From contig CAZYMF010000153.1 in NCBI GenBank assembly GCA_964648215.1, positions 1 to 12,268 on the forward strand: a stretch of 12,268 nt of DNA. Reading direction: 5' to 3'. Positions within the stretch are counted from its first letter, which is position 1; each line of letters begins with the position of its first letter. The notes beneath the pieces were generated by a model that saw only the letters and a program-made list of their open reading frames with translations, had not been told where the DNA came from and made no database searches. This DNA comes from CAZYMF01 sp964648215 (GTDB lineage: Bacteria > Desulfobacterota > Binatia > HRBIN30 > JACQVA1). This document shows, in pieces, positions 5,508 through 12,268 of this stretch. The position numbers and the translations under genes are program-made.

Positions 5508-6002
5508 CTACGGCCGCACGTCGAGGAGCTCGACGTCGAAGGTCAGCCGCGCGTTGGGCGGCACCACCTTGCCCACGCCTCTGGCGCCGTAGGCGAGATC
5601 GGGCGGGATGATCAGCCGACGGATGCCGCCGACCTTCATCGTCGCCACGCCTTCGTCCCAGCCCTTGATGACCTGCCCCTCTCCGACGCGGAATCCGAAC
5701 GGCTTGCCGCGATCGCGCGAGGAGTCGAACTTGGTCCCGTCGTCGAGCCAGCCGGTGTAGTGCACGATGGCGATCTGGCCCTTCTGCGGGCTCGGTCCGT
5801 CGCCGATCTTGAAATCGATGTACTGCAGGCCGGAAGCGGTGGTCACCGGCTTCACCTCGGTCTTGGGCATGCTCGCCTCCGCCTTCTTGGCGGCGGGAGT
5901 CGGCTTGTCGGCCGCCCGCGCGGGGCGCGCCGCCACCAGGCCCAGGATCGCGGCTACGACCGTGAGGCCGACGGGCGCCGCGTTCTTGTGCGGATGCTGC
6001 AT
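5508..6002 (-). CDS. Secreted FKBP-type peptidyl-prolyl isomerase
   Basis: This 164-residue protein has a signal peptide (residues 1-30: basic MQHPHK, hydrophobic VGLTVVAAILGLVA, then ARPARA cleavage site), a Lys/Ala/Pro linker and one FKBP domain (about 56-162). Visible family features are VHYTGWLDDGTKFDSSRDRG, GEGQVIKGWDEGVATMKVGG, RRLIIPPDLAYGARG, PPNARLTFDVELLDV, including the Tyr, Asp, Trp and Tyr of the active-site pocket. It would catalyse cis-trans proline isomerisation during folding of exported proteins in the periplasm. The ATG at 6002 has GAGGAGG five bases upstream. A 39-codon upstream extension of the frame is rejected because it would bury the signal peptide. Confidence 0.93.
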   Translation of the reverse strand: MQHPHKNAAPVGLTVVAAILGLVAARPARAADKPTPAAKKAEASMPKTEVKPVTTASGLQYIDFKIGDGPSPQKGQIAIVHYTGWLDDGTKFDSSRDRGKPFGFRVGEGQVIKGWDEGVATMKVGGIRRLIIPPDLAYGARGVGKVVPPNARLTFDVELLDVRP

Positions 6003-6023
6003 GTGCACCTCCTCGTGTCGCGC

Positions 6024-6052
6024 ACCGTATGGCGAGCGGCTCGGGGCGTCAA
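6024..6052 (-). promoter_or_regulatory. Possible promoter of the FKBP gene
   Basis: On the minus strand there is a good -35 (TTGACG, 6052-6047). At 17-bp spacing the -10 is only TACGGT (6029-6024), a 3/6 match. The position, 22 bp before the start codon, is sensible but the -10 is weak. Confidence 0.3.
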
Positions 6053-6124
6053 GAGTTCCACGCGCGCAGTCGTCGAGCTTGTCCAGCCGTCTCCTGCGGG
6101 GCTCCGCCCCCGAGACCAAGCTTC

Positions 6125-6189
6125 AAGGTGAAAGGCGAAAGATGAAAGCCAGAACTGACCGACTTTTCGCTTTGCGCCTTTGACTTTCC
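6125..6189. repeat. Heptamer-built hairpin, core AAAG
   Basis: The left arm (6125-6151) is four 7-bp units containing AAAG (AAAGGCG, AAAGATG and so on). The right arm (6161-6189) on the opposite strand has four AAAG units at about the same period, with one 6/8 slip. The sequence resembles the single-arm tract at 3774-3815. Confidence 0.65.
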
Positions 6190-6340
6190 GCTGCATCTCC
6201 GCGCCCGCTGCGCGTGCCATGGGCCGCGTCGTGCCGAGTCGGCCTCGCACCGAGGTCGTCTCTGAACGGCAGCGGGCGTTCCCGCCAATGGTGGGCTCGT
6301 GAACGCCGCCGGCGGCCTCTGGGCTCTGTGGAGTGAGAGC

Positions 6341-6412
6341 CGCAAGCTCCAAGTCACAAGGTCCAAGCCGGACGATGCTCTCCGGCTTGTCGCTTGAACC
6401 TTGTCCCTTGCA
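6341..6412. repeat. Heptamer-built hairpin, core CAAG
   Basis: Each 32-nt arm (6341-6372, and 6381-6412 on the complement) contains CAAG four times at exact 7-nt spacing. The three bases after each CAAG vary, and both arms end in the same CAAGCCGGA at the 8-nt loop. The arms match in the CAAG positions and at the loop end but differ in many variable bases. Confidence 0.75.
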
Positions 6413-6537
6413 GCTATTCTTCGTCTTGCCGGGCATCCGACTCCAAGGGCAGGTCGAGGAGTAGACGGTCCTGCATCCCCGGCGCGGAACGGAGCCGAGG
6501 CCCATTGCCCGGCTCCGGGGCGCGGAGAAGGGAGTGT

Positions 6538-6572
6538 GAGGGAAGGACCAGCGCCCCTCTGGTCCTTCCCTC
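6538..6572. repeat. Perfect 14-bp inverted repeat
   Basis: GAGGGAAGGACCAG (6538-6551) and its exact complement (6559-6572) are separated by a 7-nt loop. No run of T follows on either strand, so it is not an obvious intrinsic terminator. It is adjacent to a second hairpin at 6572-6605. Confidence 0.8.
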
Positions 6573-6605
6573 GCCGGACGCAGGGGCGAAGCCCCGCAAC
6601 CGGCG
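6572..6605. repeat. Nested hairpin upstream of the tetR-like gene
   Basis: The outer arms CGCCGG/CCGGCG enclose an inner GGGGC-GAA-GCCCC hairpin. A similar GGGGC/GCCCC hairpin with TCC as loop lies at 6098-6110 in the same intergenic region. Confidence 0.55.
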
Positions 6606-6714
6606 TGACGGAATTACTCGCACCCGTTGCGTGCGAGCACCGACGCGTCCTTATGCCGGGCCGCGACCGCGGGCCACTATCATGTTGACTCGCCGGCTCC
6701 CTTTGATAAAGGAA

Positions 6715-6730
6715 CGGACTGGTCAGTCCG
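6715..6730. promoter_or_regulatory. Palindromic operator, probably bound by the adjacent TetR-family regulator
   Basis: CGGACTGGTCAGTCCG has 7-bp arms around a 2-bp centre and ends 14 bp before the regulator's ATG. TetR regulators of efflux operons commonly repress their own operon through such a site. A TTGACT (6685-6690) and GATAAA (6705-6710) lie just upstream but at 14-bp spacing, so the exact promoter is unclear. Binding is inferred from position and symmetry. Confidence 0.6.
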
Positions 6731-6744
6731 GAATTGCCGCCCCC

Positions 6745-7428
6745 ATGCGAGGTCGCAAAAAGAGCCCCGACACCCGCGCCGCCATCCTCGGCTGCGCCGC
6801 GAAGGTATTCGCCGAACGCGAGTATCACGAGGTGCTGACCGACGACATCGCCGCCGCGCTCGGCATCGGCAAAGGGACCATCTACCGCTACTTCGACTCG
6901 AAGGAAGAGCTCTACTTCGCCACCATCATCGAGGGGCTCAAGGGCATGCACGAGGCCATCACCGCCGCGCTGGGGCAGCCGGCGCCGCTGGCCGTGGTCA
7001 TCGAGCGCCTGGTGCGCACCATCCTGGAGTACTTCTGGACCCGGCGCGACTTTTTCATCCTGCTTCACCGTCACGAGCCGAAGCTCGAACCGGAAGAGCG
7101 GGCCGAGTGGCAGCAGCAGCGGGACGGGGTTGTCGAGCGCGTGCGCGGCATCCTCGAGAGCTCGTTGCCGCGCGGCAGCGTCGGACGCAAGACGCCGCGG
7201 CTGGCGGTTGAGATTCTGCTCGGGATGATCCGCTCGGCCTGCCTCTTCCGCGAGCCGGACGATCGGCCCGAGCGGCTCGCCCGGGTGATCACCAGCGTGT
7301 TCTTGCACGGGATCGAGGCGGACCCGGCGGCCCTGAGCGCGAGAGATCCCGCGACGCGCGTGCCACGCCCCGTGCGTGCCGGCGGGCCCTCTCTGACCCC
7401 GCTGCGCGGAGGAAGGGCTCGATCATGA
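6745..7428 (+). CDS. TetR/AcrR-family transcriptional repressor of the efflux operon
   Basis: This 227-residue protein has the standard TetR N-terminal DNA-binding domain. SPDTRAAILGCAAKVFAERE is helix 1. DDIAAALGIGKGTIYRYFDSKEELYF (residues 33-58) is the helix-turn-helix with the conserved GxGTIYRYF-x-SKEEL. The helical C-terminal ligand domain is unlike a named subfamily, and the last ~30 residues are Arg/Pro-rich and probably disordered. It overlaps the adaptor gene by 4 bp (ATGA), so it is in the operon it probably represses; an efflux substrate would act as inducer. No Shine-Dalgarno site precedes the ATG at 6745. An in-frame ATG at 6682 would add 21 residues and place the operator inside the coding sequence, so it was not chosen. 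Confidence 0.9.
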   Translation: MRGRKKSPDTRAAILGCAAKVFAEREYHEVLTDDIAAALGIGKGTIYRYFDSKEELYFATIIEGLKGMHEAITAALGQPAPLAVVIERLVRTILEYFWTRRDFFILLHRHEPKLEPEERAEWQQQRDGVVERVRGILESSLPRGSVGRKTPRLAVEILLGMIRSACLFREPDDRPERLARVITSVFLHGIEADPAALSARDPATRVPRPVRAGGPSLTPLRGGRARS

Positions 7429-8486
7429 CTTTTCGCCGGCTGGCGATTCTGCTGGCCTTCCTGAGCGCCGGCTGTGCGCGCCACAACGAAACCCCGCCGG
7501 CGGCGACGGCGGCCGCTGAGCAGGCGGCGATCCCGATCACGGCCGCAGCGGCGACGATCCGCCCGAGCGAACGCCTGGTCAGCTTCGTCGGCACTCTCTT
7601 CGGCCACGAGGAGGTCACGCTCTCGAGCCGGGCCGAAGGGCAGATCCGGTCGATCTCGGCCGACCTCGGCGATTCCATCGCAACCGGTCAGGTTCTGGCC
7701 GAGATCGACGACGATCAGCTGCGGGCGCGCCTGCGCGAGGTCGAGGCGACGGTGGCCAAAGCCCGCGCCGACGAGGAGCGCGGCCGGCGGCTGGTCGAGA
7801 AGAAAATCATCTCGCCGCAGGAATACGAGTCCATGAAGACGCAGGCGGCGGTGATGGAGGCGCAGCGCGACACGCTCAACGTGCAGCTGCGCTACACCCG
7901 GGTGCGCTCGCCCCTGACCGGCTCGGTCGCCAAGCGGCTGGTGTCGGCGGGCGAATACGTGCGCCCGGGAACGCCGCTCTTCTCGCTGGTGGCCGAGGAC
8001 CCGCTCAAGCTGCGCGGCGACGTTCCCGAGCGTTTCGCCGAAGAGCTCAAGGTCGGCGAGACGGTGCGCGTGCGGGTGGATGCCTTTCCCGGCGAGACCT
8101 TCGAGGGCCGGTTGACGCGCATCAGCCCGACGTCGAACCGGGAGAGCCGGTCGATCGCCGTCGAGGCCTCGCTCGACAACCACGACCGGCGCCTCAAACC
8201 CGGCTTCTTCGCCAACGCCGCCATCGTCACGCGCAAGGACGACGAGGCGATCATGGTGCCGCAAGAGGCGCTCATCACCTTCGCCGGGGTGACCAAGCTC
8301 TTCGTCGTCGCCGACAACATCGCCCACGAGCGCAAGGTCGAGCCGGGAACGCGCACGGCCGAGGGCCTGGTCGAGATCGTCGACGGGCTGCATGCCGACG
8401 AGATGGTGGCGACCTCGGGTCTCACCAAGCTGCAGAACGGGGCCCAGGTGGCGATCAAGACGCCGGAGCAGGAGCACAAAGGCTAG
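7425..8486 (+). CDS. RND efflux periplasmic adaptor lipoprotein (HlyD/AcrA family)
   Basis: This 353-residue protein has a lipoprotein signal with lipobox LSAGC (Cys17), then an Ala-rich linker. The adaptor domains follow in order: first lipoyl half (EVTLSSRAEGQIRSISADLG, with GQVLAEID, about 66-97), a short alpha hairpin (about 98-150: LRARLREVEATVAKARADEE, then SPQEYESMKTQAAVMEAQRD), second lipoyl half (YTRVRSPLTGSVAKRLVSAG, about 152-175), beta-barrel (LKLRGDVPERF to AIVTRK) and membrane-proximal domain to the end. Such lipoproteins link the inner-membrane RND pump to an outer-membrane channel. It overlaps the tetR-like stop by ATGA, with GGAGGAAGG upstream. Its TAG stop lies inside the terminal repeat of a MITE-like element, so the original C-terminus may have been slightly altered. 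Confidence 0.93.
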   Translation: MTFRRLAILLAFLSAGCARHNETPPAATAAAEQAAIPITAAAATIRPSERLVSFVGTLFGHEEVTLSSRAEGQIRSISADLGDSIATGQVLAEIDDDQLRARLREVEATVAKARADEERGRRLVEKKIISPQEYESMKTQAAVMEAQRDTLNVQLRYTRVRSPLTGSVAKRLVSAGEYVRPGTPLFSLVAEDPLKLRGDVPERFAEELKVGETVRVRVDAFPGETFEGRLTRISPTSNRESRSIAVEASLDNHDRRLKPGFFANAAIVTRKDDEAIMVPQEALITFAGVTKLFVVADNIAHERKVEPGTRTAEGLVEIVDGLHADEMVATSGLTKLQNGAQVAIKTPEQEHKG

Positions 8487-8621
8487 CCGCCCGTTGAAAA
8501 ACGCGAAGACACCCTTCGACAAGCTCAGGGTGAGCGGGAAAAGTCCTTTGAAATCAGGGTGGGGCTCCGCTCATGCTGAGCCTGTCGAAGCATCGGGTGG
8601 GGTTTTTCAACGGGCTGCTAG
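8483..8621. mobile_element. MITE-like palindromic element (dispersed repeat, copy 2)
   Basis: The ends are near-perfect inverted repeats. CTAGCCGCCCGTTGAAAAAC at 8483-8502 pairs with the complement of 8602-8621 at 19 of 20 positions. Inside lie the same palindromic arms as copy 1 (CCCTTCGACAAGCTC at 8512-8526 and its partner TGTCGAAGCAT at 8583-8593) and the TCCTTTGAAATCAGG spacer. CTAG at both extremes could be part of the terminal repeat or a 4-bp target duplication of the YTAR type made by IS5-group transposases. There is no coding capacity. An 18-bp stretch shared with copy 1 follows at 8632-8649. The element sits between the adaptor and pump genes. Confidence 0.7.
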
Positions 8622-8833
8622 TACTAGCGCCGCGGCGGCCCCAGCGAGATGGCGGCTTCGTCCCACGCTCCCGTCGGTCGCTCCCCTTGGTGACTCGTTG
8701 AGGTTTGACTCGCACTAGAGACGTTCTGGGTTGCAAGAGCCCTTAGCCGCGCGGCTCATCGATCGCGCGTCCCGGTGCCACGAGAAAGCCGGACGCGGCG
8801 TTCGCGCCGGCAGCGGGCCTCTCGCCGAAAGCC
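8622..8833. other. Spacer between MITE-like element and RND pump gene
   Basis: No coding sequence is recognised here. The stretch begins with a second CTAG and the 18-bp tail shared with the first repeat copy. A GTGACTCG/TTGACTCG near-repeat occurs at about 8690-8715. No convincing promoter or strong ribosome binding site (only GAAAG) precedes the pump ATG, so how the pump is expressed after the insertion is unclear. Confidence 0.5.
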
Positions 8834-11800
8834 ATGCCAATCGCCGACCTCTGCATCCGCCGCCCGGTCTTCGCCACCATGCTGGTGGCCTTCCTCGTGG
8901 TTCTCGGTCTCTTCTCCTATCGCAAGCTCTCGGTCGACCTCTTTCCCAACATCGATTTCCCGATCGTCACCGTGACCACGACGCTCAAGGGAGCCAGCGT
9001 CGAGGAGATGGAGACCGGCGTCACCAAGCCGCTCGAGGAGGCGATCAACACCATCGAGGGCATCGACGAGCTGCGTTCGACGACCAAGGAGGGTCTGTCC
9101 ACGATCCTCATCTTCTTCGTTCTCGAACGGTCGGGCGAGCTGGCGGCGCAGGACGTGCGCGACAAGGTCTCGGCCACGCTGTCGCGCTTGCCCGAGGGCA
9201 CCGACACGCCGGTGGTCGACAAGTTCGACGTCGAGTCTTCGCCCATCTTCAGCATCGCCGTCTCCGGCAACCGCGATCTGCGCGAGGTGACCGAGATCGC
9301 CCGCAAGCTGGTGAAGGAGGACATCGAGACCCTGCACGGGGTCGGCTCGGTGACTCTCACCGGCGGCCTCGAGCGCGCCATCAACATCACCGTCGATACC
9401 GACAAGCTGGCCGCCTACAACCTCTCGGTGCAGCAGGTGAAGGCGGCGCTGCGGGCGCAGAACCTCGAGGTGCCCGGCGGCCGCGTCGACCAGGGGCCGA
9501 AGGAGCTGGTGCTGCGCACGATGGGGCGCATCACCCGCGTGGCCGACTTCAACCAGCTCATCGTCGGCAACGTGCACGGGCGGCCGATCACCATCGGCGA
9601 CATCGGCACGGTGCAGGACGGCTTCGTCGAGCCGCGCACGCTGGCCCGGCTCGACGGCAACCCGGCGGTGTCGCTGCTGGTGCGCAAGCAGTCCGGCACC
9701 AACACCGTGCAGGTGATCGACGTGATCAAGAAGCGGCTCGAGGAGCTGCGCCAGGTGCTGCCGCCCGACATCCACCTCCAGGTGATCCGCGACCACTCGC
9801 GCTTCATCAAGCGCTCCATCAACGAGGTGCAGTTCCACCTCATCCTGGCGGCGCTGCTGGTGAGCCTGACGGTGTTGCTGTTCATGGCCAACCTGCGGGC
9901 GACGCTGATCGCCGCCATCGCCATCCCGGCCTCGATCATCTCCACCTTCACGCTGATGCAGTACCTCGGGTTCACGCTCAACAACCTCACCATGCTCGCG
10001 CTGGTGCTGGCCACCGGCGTGGTCATCGACGACGCCGTGGTGGTGCTGGAGAACATCTTCCGCCACATGGAGGAGGAGGGGCTGACGGCGATGGAGGCGG
10101 CGTCGTCGGCGACCAAGGAGATCAGCCTGGCGGTGAGCGCGACCACGCTGTCGCTGGTGGTGATCTTCCTGCCGGTGGCCTTCATGTCGGGGCAGGTGGG
10201 CCGTTTCTTCAACAGCTACGGCGTCACCGTGGCCTGCGCCATCATGGTCTCGCTGCTGATCTCGTTCACCCTGACGCCGATGCTGTGCTCGCGCTTCCTG
10301 CGCGTGAAGCCCCACCGCGGCCGCTCGCGGGACCGCGGCGTCTACCCGGCGATCGAGCGCGGCTACTCCCGCGTGCTCGACTGGTCGCTGCGCCACCGCT
10401 GGGTCATCGTCGCCCTGTCGATCCTCACCGTGTACAGCACCGGGCCGCTCTTCCGCGCCATCGGCAAGGACTTCGTGCCCAGCGACGACCAGAGCGAGTT
10501 CGAGGTCACGGTGCAGACCCCCGACGGCTACAGCCTCAGCCGCACCGACGAGGTCTTCCGCCAGCTCGAGCGCCGGCTGCGGCCGCTGCCGGGCGTGCGA
10601 CATCTGCTCACCACCATCGGCGACGCCAGCGGCCGGCTCCGGCCGGGCTCCGGGCCCGTGACCCAGGGCAGCATCTACGTGCGCCTCACCGATCTCGAGG
10701 ACCGCACGATTTCCCAGAGCGCGGTGATGAGCAAGGCGCGCGCGCTGCTCGCGGACTTTCCCGACCTGCGCACCAGCGTGCAGAACGTGAACCTGTTCGT
10801 CAGCGGCGGCCAGCGCCTGACCGAGATCGAGCTCGACATGACCGGCCCCAGCCTCGACAAGCTGGCGACCTACTCCGACAAGCTGATGGACGGCATGCGG
10901 GCGACGCCGGGCATCGTCGACGTCGACACCACGCTGTCGGTGCGCCAGCCCGAGCTGCGCGTGCGCATCTCGCGCCAGAAGGCCTCCGAGTTCGGCATCA
11001 AGGTGCAGGACATCGCCGCGACGTTGCAGACGCTGGTCGGCGGTGAGCCGGTGACCAAGTACAAGGAGGATCAGGACCAGTACGACGTCTGGCTGCGTGC
11101 GGCGCGGCGCGACCGCTCCGACCCGCGCGCCCTCGGCGACATTGCCGTGGCGACGCCGAAGGGCGAGCTGGTCAAGCTCGCCAACCTGGCGACGATGACC
11201 GAGGAGCGCGGCCCGGCGCAGATCGACCGCTACAACCGCCAGCGCAAGGTGACGGTGGTCGCCAACCTCGACGGCATTCCGCTGAGCGAGGCCACGGCGA
11301 AGATCACGCAGCTGGTCAAGGGCCTGGATCTGCCGCCGCTGTACCGGGCCTCGTTCTCCGGGCGGGCCAAGCAGATGGGCGAGACCGGCAAGAACTTCCT
11401 CATCGCCTTCGTTCTCAGCCTGATCTTCATGTACATGATCCTGGCGGCGCAGTTCGAGAGCTTCCTGCACCCGATTACCATCCTGCTGGCGCTGCCGCTG
11501 TCGATCCCCTTCGCCCTGCTGTCGCTGCTGGCGCTCGGCGACACGCTCAACATCTACAGCGTCCTCGGCCTGTTCATGCTCTTCGGCATCGTCAAGAAGA
11601 ACGGCATCCTGCAGATCGACTACACCAATACCCTGCGGGCGCGGGGCATGGAGCGCGACGAAGCGATCCTGCAGGCGAACCACGTACGGTTGCGCCCGAT
11701 TCTGATGACCACGGTGATGCTGGTTGCCGGCATGATCCCCATCGCCCTCGGCCGCGGCCCGGGATCGGCCAGCCGCGCCTCGATGGCCAAGGTGATCATC

Positions 11801-11974
11801 GGCGGGCAGGCCCTGTGCCTGCTGCTCAGCCTGCTGCTGACGCCGGTGGCCTACTCGCTGTTCGACGATCTCGGCCGCACGCGGGCACTGGCGCGGCTGC
11901 GGCGCCGGCTCTACGGCGCGGCGGCGCGCGTGCCGCTGTGGGGCGACGTCGCCAACGGGCGCAAGCGGGGGTGA
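8834..11974 (+). CDS. RND-family multidrug efflux pump (HAE1 type, inner membrane)
   Basis: This complete 1046-residue protein has the 12-helix RND layout: TM1 (about 10-30) after the IRRPVFATML motif, a large periplasmic loop with LFPNIDFPIVTVTTT, TM2-6 (about 333-484), a cytoplasmic link, TM7 (about 521-540), a second periplasmic loop and TM8-12 (about 856-1009). Proton-relay residues are intact: Asp399-Asp400 in TM4 (TGVVIDDAVVVLENI) and Lys921/922 in TM10 (LFGIVKKNGILQIDY). It would use the proton gradient to expel hydrophobic compounds from the inner membrane or periplasm, working as a trimer with the adaptor encoded upstream. An outer-membrane channel gene is not visible. Length and motifs match the family with no break. 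The ribosome binding site is weak. Confidence 0.96.
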   Translation: MPIADLCIRRPVFATMLVAFLVVLGLFSYRKLSVDLFPNIDFPIVTVTTTLKGASVEEMETGVTKPLEEAINTIEGIDELRSTTKEGLSTILIFFVLERSGELAAQDVRDKVSATLSRLPEGTDTPVVDKFDVESSPIFSIAVSGNRDLREVTEIARKLVKEDIETLHGVGSVTLTGGLERAINITVDTDKLAAYNLSVQQVKAALRAQNLEVPGGRVDQGPKELVLRTMGRITRVADFNQLIVGNVHGRPITIGDIGTVQDGFVEPRTLARLDGNPAVSLLVRKQSGTNTVQVIDVIKKRLEELRQVLPPDIHLQVIRDHSRFIKRSINEVQFHLILAALLVSLTVLLFMANLRATLIAAIAIPASIISTFTLMQYLGFTLNNLTMLALVLATGVVIDDAVVVLENIFRHMEEEGLTAMEAASSATKEISLAVSATTLSLVVIFLPVAFMSGQVGRFFNSYGVTVACAIMVSLLISFTLTPMLCSRFLRVKPHRGRSRDRGVYPAIERGYSRVLDWSLRHRWVIVALSILTVYSTGPLFRAIGKDFVPSDDQSEFEVTVQTPDGYSLSRTDEVFRQLERRLRPLPGVRHLLTTIGDASGRLRPGSGPVTQGSIYVRLTDLEDRTISQSAVMSKARALLADFPDLRTSVQNVNLFVSGGQRLTEIELDMTGPSLDKLATYSDKLMDGMRATPGIVDVDTTLSVRQPELRVRISRQKASEFGIKVQDIAATLQTLVGGEPVTKYKEDQDQYDVWLRAARRDRSDPRALGDIAVATPKGELVKLANLATMTEERGPAQIDRYNRQRKVTVVANLDGIPLSEATAKITQLVKGLDLPPLYRASFSGRAKQMGETGKNFLIAFVLSLIFMYMILAAQFESFLHPITILLALPLSIPFALLSLLALGDTLNIYSVLGLFMLFGIVKKNGILQIDYTNTLRARGMERDEAILQANHVRLRPILMTTVMLVAGMIPIALGRGPGSASRASMAKVIIGGQALCLLLSLLLTPVAYSLFDDLGRTRALARLRRRLYGAAARVPLWGDVANGRKRG

Positions 11975-12027
11975 CCGTTCGCGGGCGACGTGGTAGAGGC
12001 AACCGAACCATGACGAGGGAGAGGCCC

Positions 12028-12268
12028 ATGGCTTTGCGGTTGGCATCGGTGGTGACGATCGGTCTGATCGGTTTGGCTCTGACCGCCCCGGCACGGGCGG
12101 AAACGCCTCCTCTCGGCACGCCCACCCCCACGCCCGTGCCGCCACGAGCGGAAGCGCCGGCCAGCGCGCCGACACCGACTCCCAATCCGGAGGACGTTCG
12201 GCTGATCGACGACATCCCGGATTATGTCTCGGCGCTGCGCGATCAGTGGAGCGGCCACGACATGCCCG
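12028..12268 (+). CDS. Secreted protein of unknown function, 3' end cut by window edge
   Basis: Eighty codons are visible. A signal peptide (MALRLASVVTIGLIGLALTA with PARA before the cut) is followed by a Pro/Thr linker (TPTPTPVPP type) to about residue 55. The start of a folded part follows (EDVRLIDDIPDYVSALRDQW). I do not recognise the family from this much. GGGAGAGG lies just before the chosen ATG; an in-frame ATG six codons upstream is possible but would remove that site. It starts 53 bp after the pump stop and may be in the same operon, though the visible part does not look like an outer-membrane channel. Confidence 0.75.
   Translation, partial: MALRLASVVTIGLIGLALTAPARAETPPLGTPTPTPVPPRAEAPASAPTPTPNPEDVRLIDDIPDYVSALRDQWSGHDMP

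Larger units (their letters stand above)
6003..6744. other. Long intergenic region between the FKBP and tetR-like genes
   Basis: No coding frame with family resemblance was found here in either direction. The region is dominated by hairpins: the AAAG and CAAG heptamer hairpins, the 14-bp perfect repeat and the nested GC hairpin. Weaker stems also occur, such as GGCGTTC/GAACGCC at 6275-6307. Its right end holds the regulatory region of the efflux operon. Confidence 0.6.

Noticed and set aside
6003..6119. N-terminal extension of the FKBP protein to an ATG at 6119
   Set aside because: It would place 39 charged residues before a clear signal peptide. The ATG at 6002 has a strong GAGGAGG site.
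6341..6412. Possible CRISPR-like array from regularly spaced CAAG units
   Set aside because: Units are 7 bp with 3-bp variable parts and are arranged as inverted arms. There are no 20-40 bp repeats or spacers.
6538..6572. Rho-independent terminator
   Set aside because: The hairpin is strong, but no T-run follows on either strand and no gene ends next to it.
8731..11046. A 771-codon plus-strand frame overlapping the pump gene
   Set aside because: Composition is dominated by Arg, His, Ala and Gly, typical of an off-frame reading, and it competes with the clearly real RND frame.
8756..12175. An 1139-codon open frame on the minus strand opposite the pump gene
   Set aside because: It is His/Gln/Arg/Asp-rich low-complexity sequence with no family features. 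It is the antisense shadow of a GC-rich RND gene, whose own frame has full family motifs.

Overview
This is a GC-rich bacterial window (clearly well above 60% G+C by eye, with strongly G/C third codon positions). It carries short, tightly packed operons separated by repeat-rich intergenic DNA. Lipid-type catabolic enzymes, a Gram-negative RND efflux system, Shine-Dalgarno sites of the AGGAGG type and sigma-70-like promoters point to a Gram-negative chromosome. A deltaproteobacterial-type lineage such as Binatia is possible, but that is a guess from style and not a demonstrated placement.

Layout. Minus strand, 1-526: a VapBC-type toxin-antitoxin pair. The toxin runs off the left edge, overlaps its antitoxin by 65 bp and starts at TTG. 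Its promoter is interleaved with TGAATC/GATTCA inverted repeats and gives an almost leaderless transcript. Minus strand, 3484-605: a four-gene operon of acyl-CoA dehydrogenase, SnoaL/NTF2-like protein, nitroreductase-family flavoprotein and a small unknown protein. Immediately upstream, on the plus strand, lies the last ~65 codons of a decayed enoyl-CoA hydratase. Next come a DUF1499 membrane protein (minus) and, divergent from it, a small gene at 4710-4940 that is only readable if an in-frame TGA at codon 11 is selenocysteine. It encodes a SelW/Rdx-family protein with a Cys-x-x-Sec motif, its own good promoter and ribosome binding site, and a SECIS-like hairpin right after the UGA. This is the main discovery here, because ordinary gene finding would miss it. 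Then follow a small unknown gene and a secreted FKBP-type prolyl isomerase (both minus).

The right half is a plus-strand multidrug-efflux locus. A TetR repressor with a palindromic operator just upstream overlaps by ATGA with a lipoprotein periplasmic adaptor. A 139-bp palindromic MITE-like element follows and supplies the adaptor's stop codon. After it come a complete HAE1-type RND pump and the start of a secreted protein of unknown function that leaves the window.

The intergenic stretches between 3.7 and 6.6 kb hold an unusual class of repeat. There are three long hairpins, plus one single-arm tract, built from tandem 7-bp units, each with a different core sequence. Two copies of a second palindromic repeat (about 4.95 and 8.5 kb) are also dispersed here. 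No tRNA, rRNA, CRISPR array or complete insertion sequence was seen.
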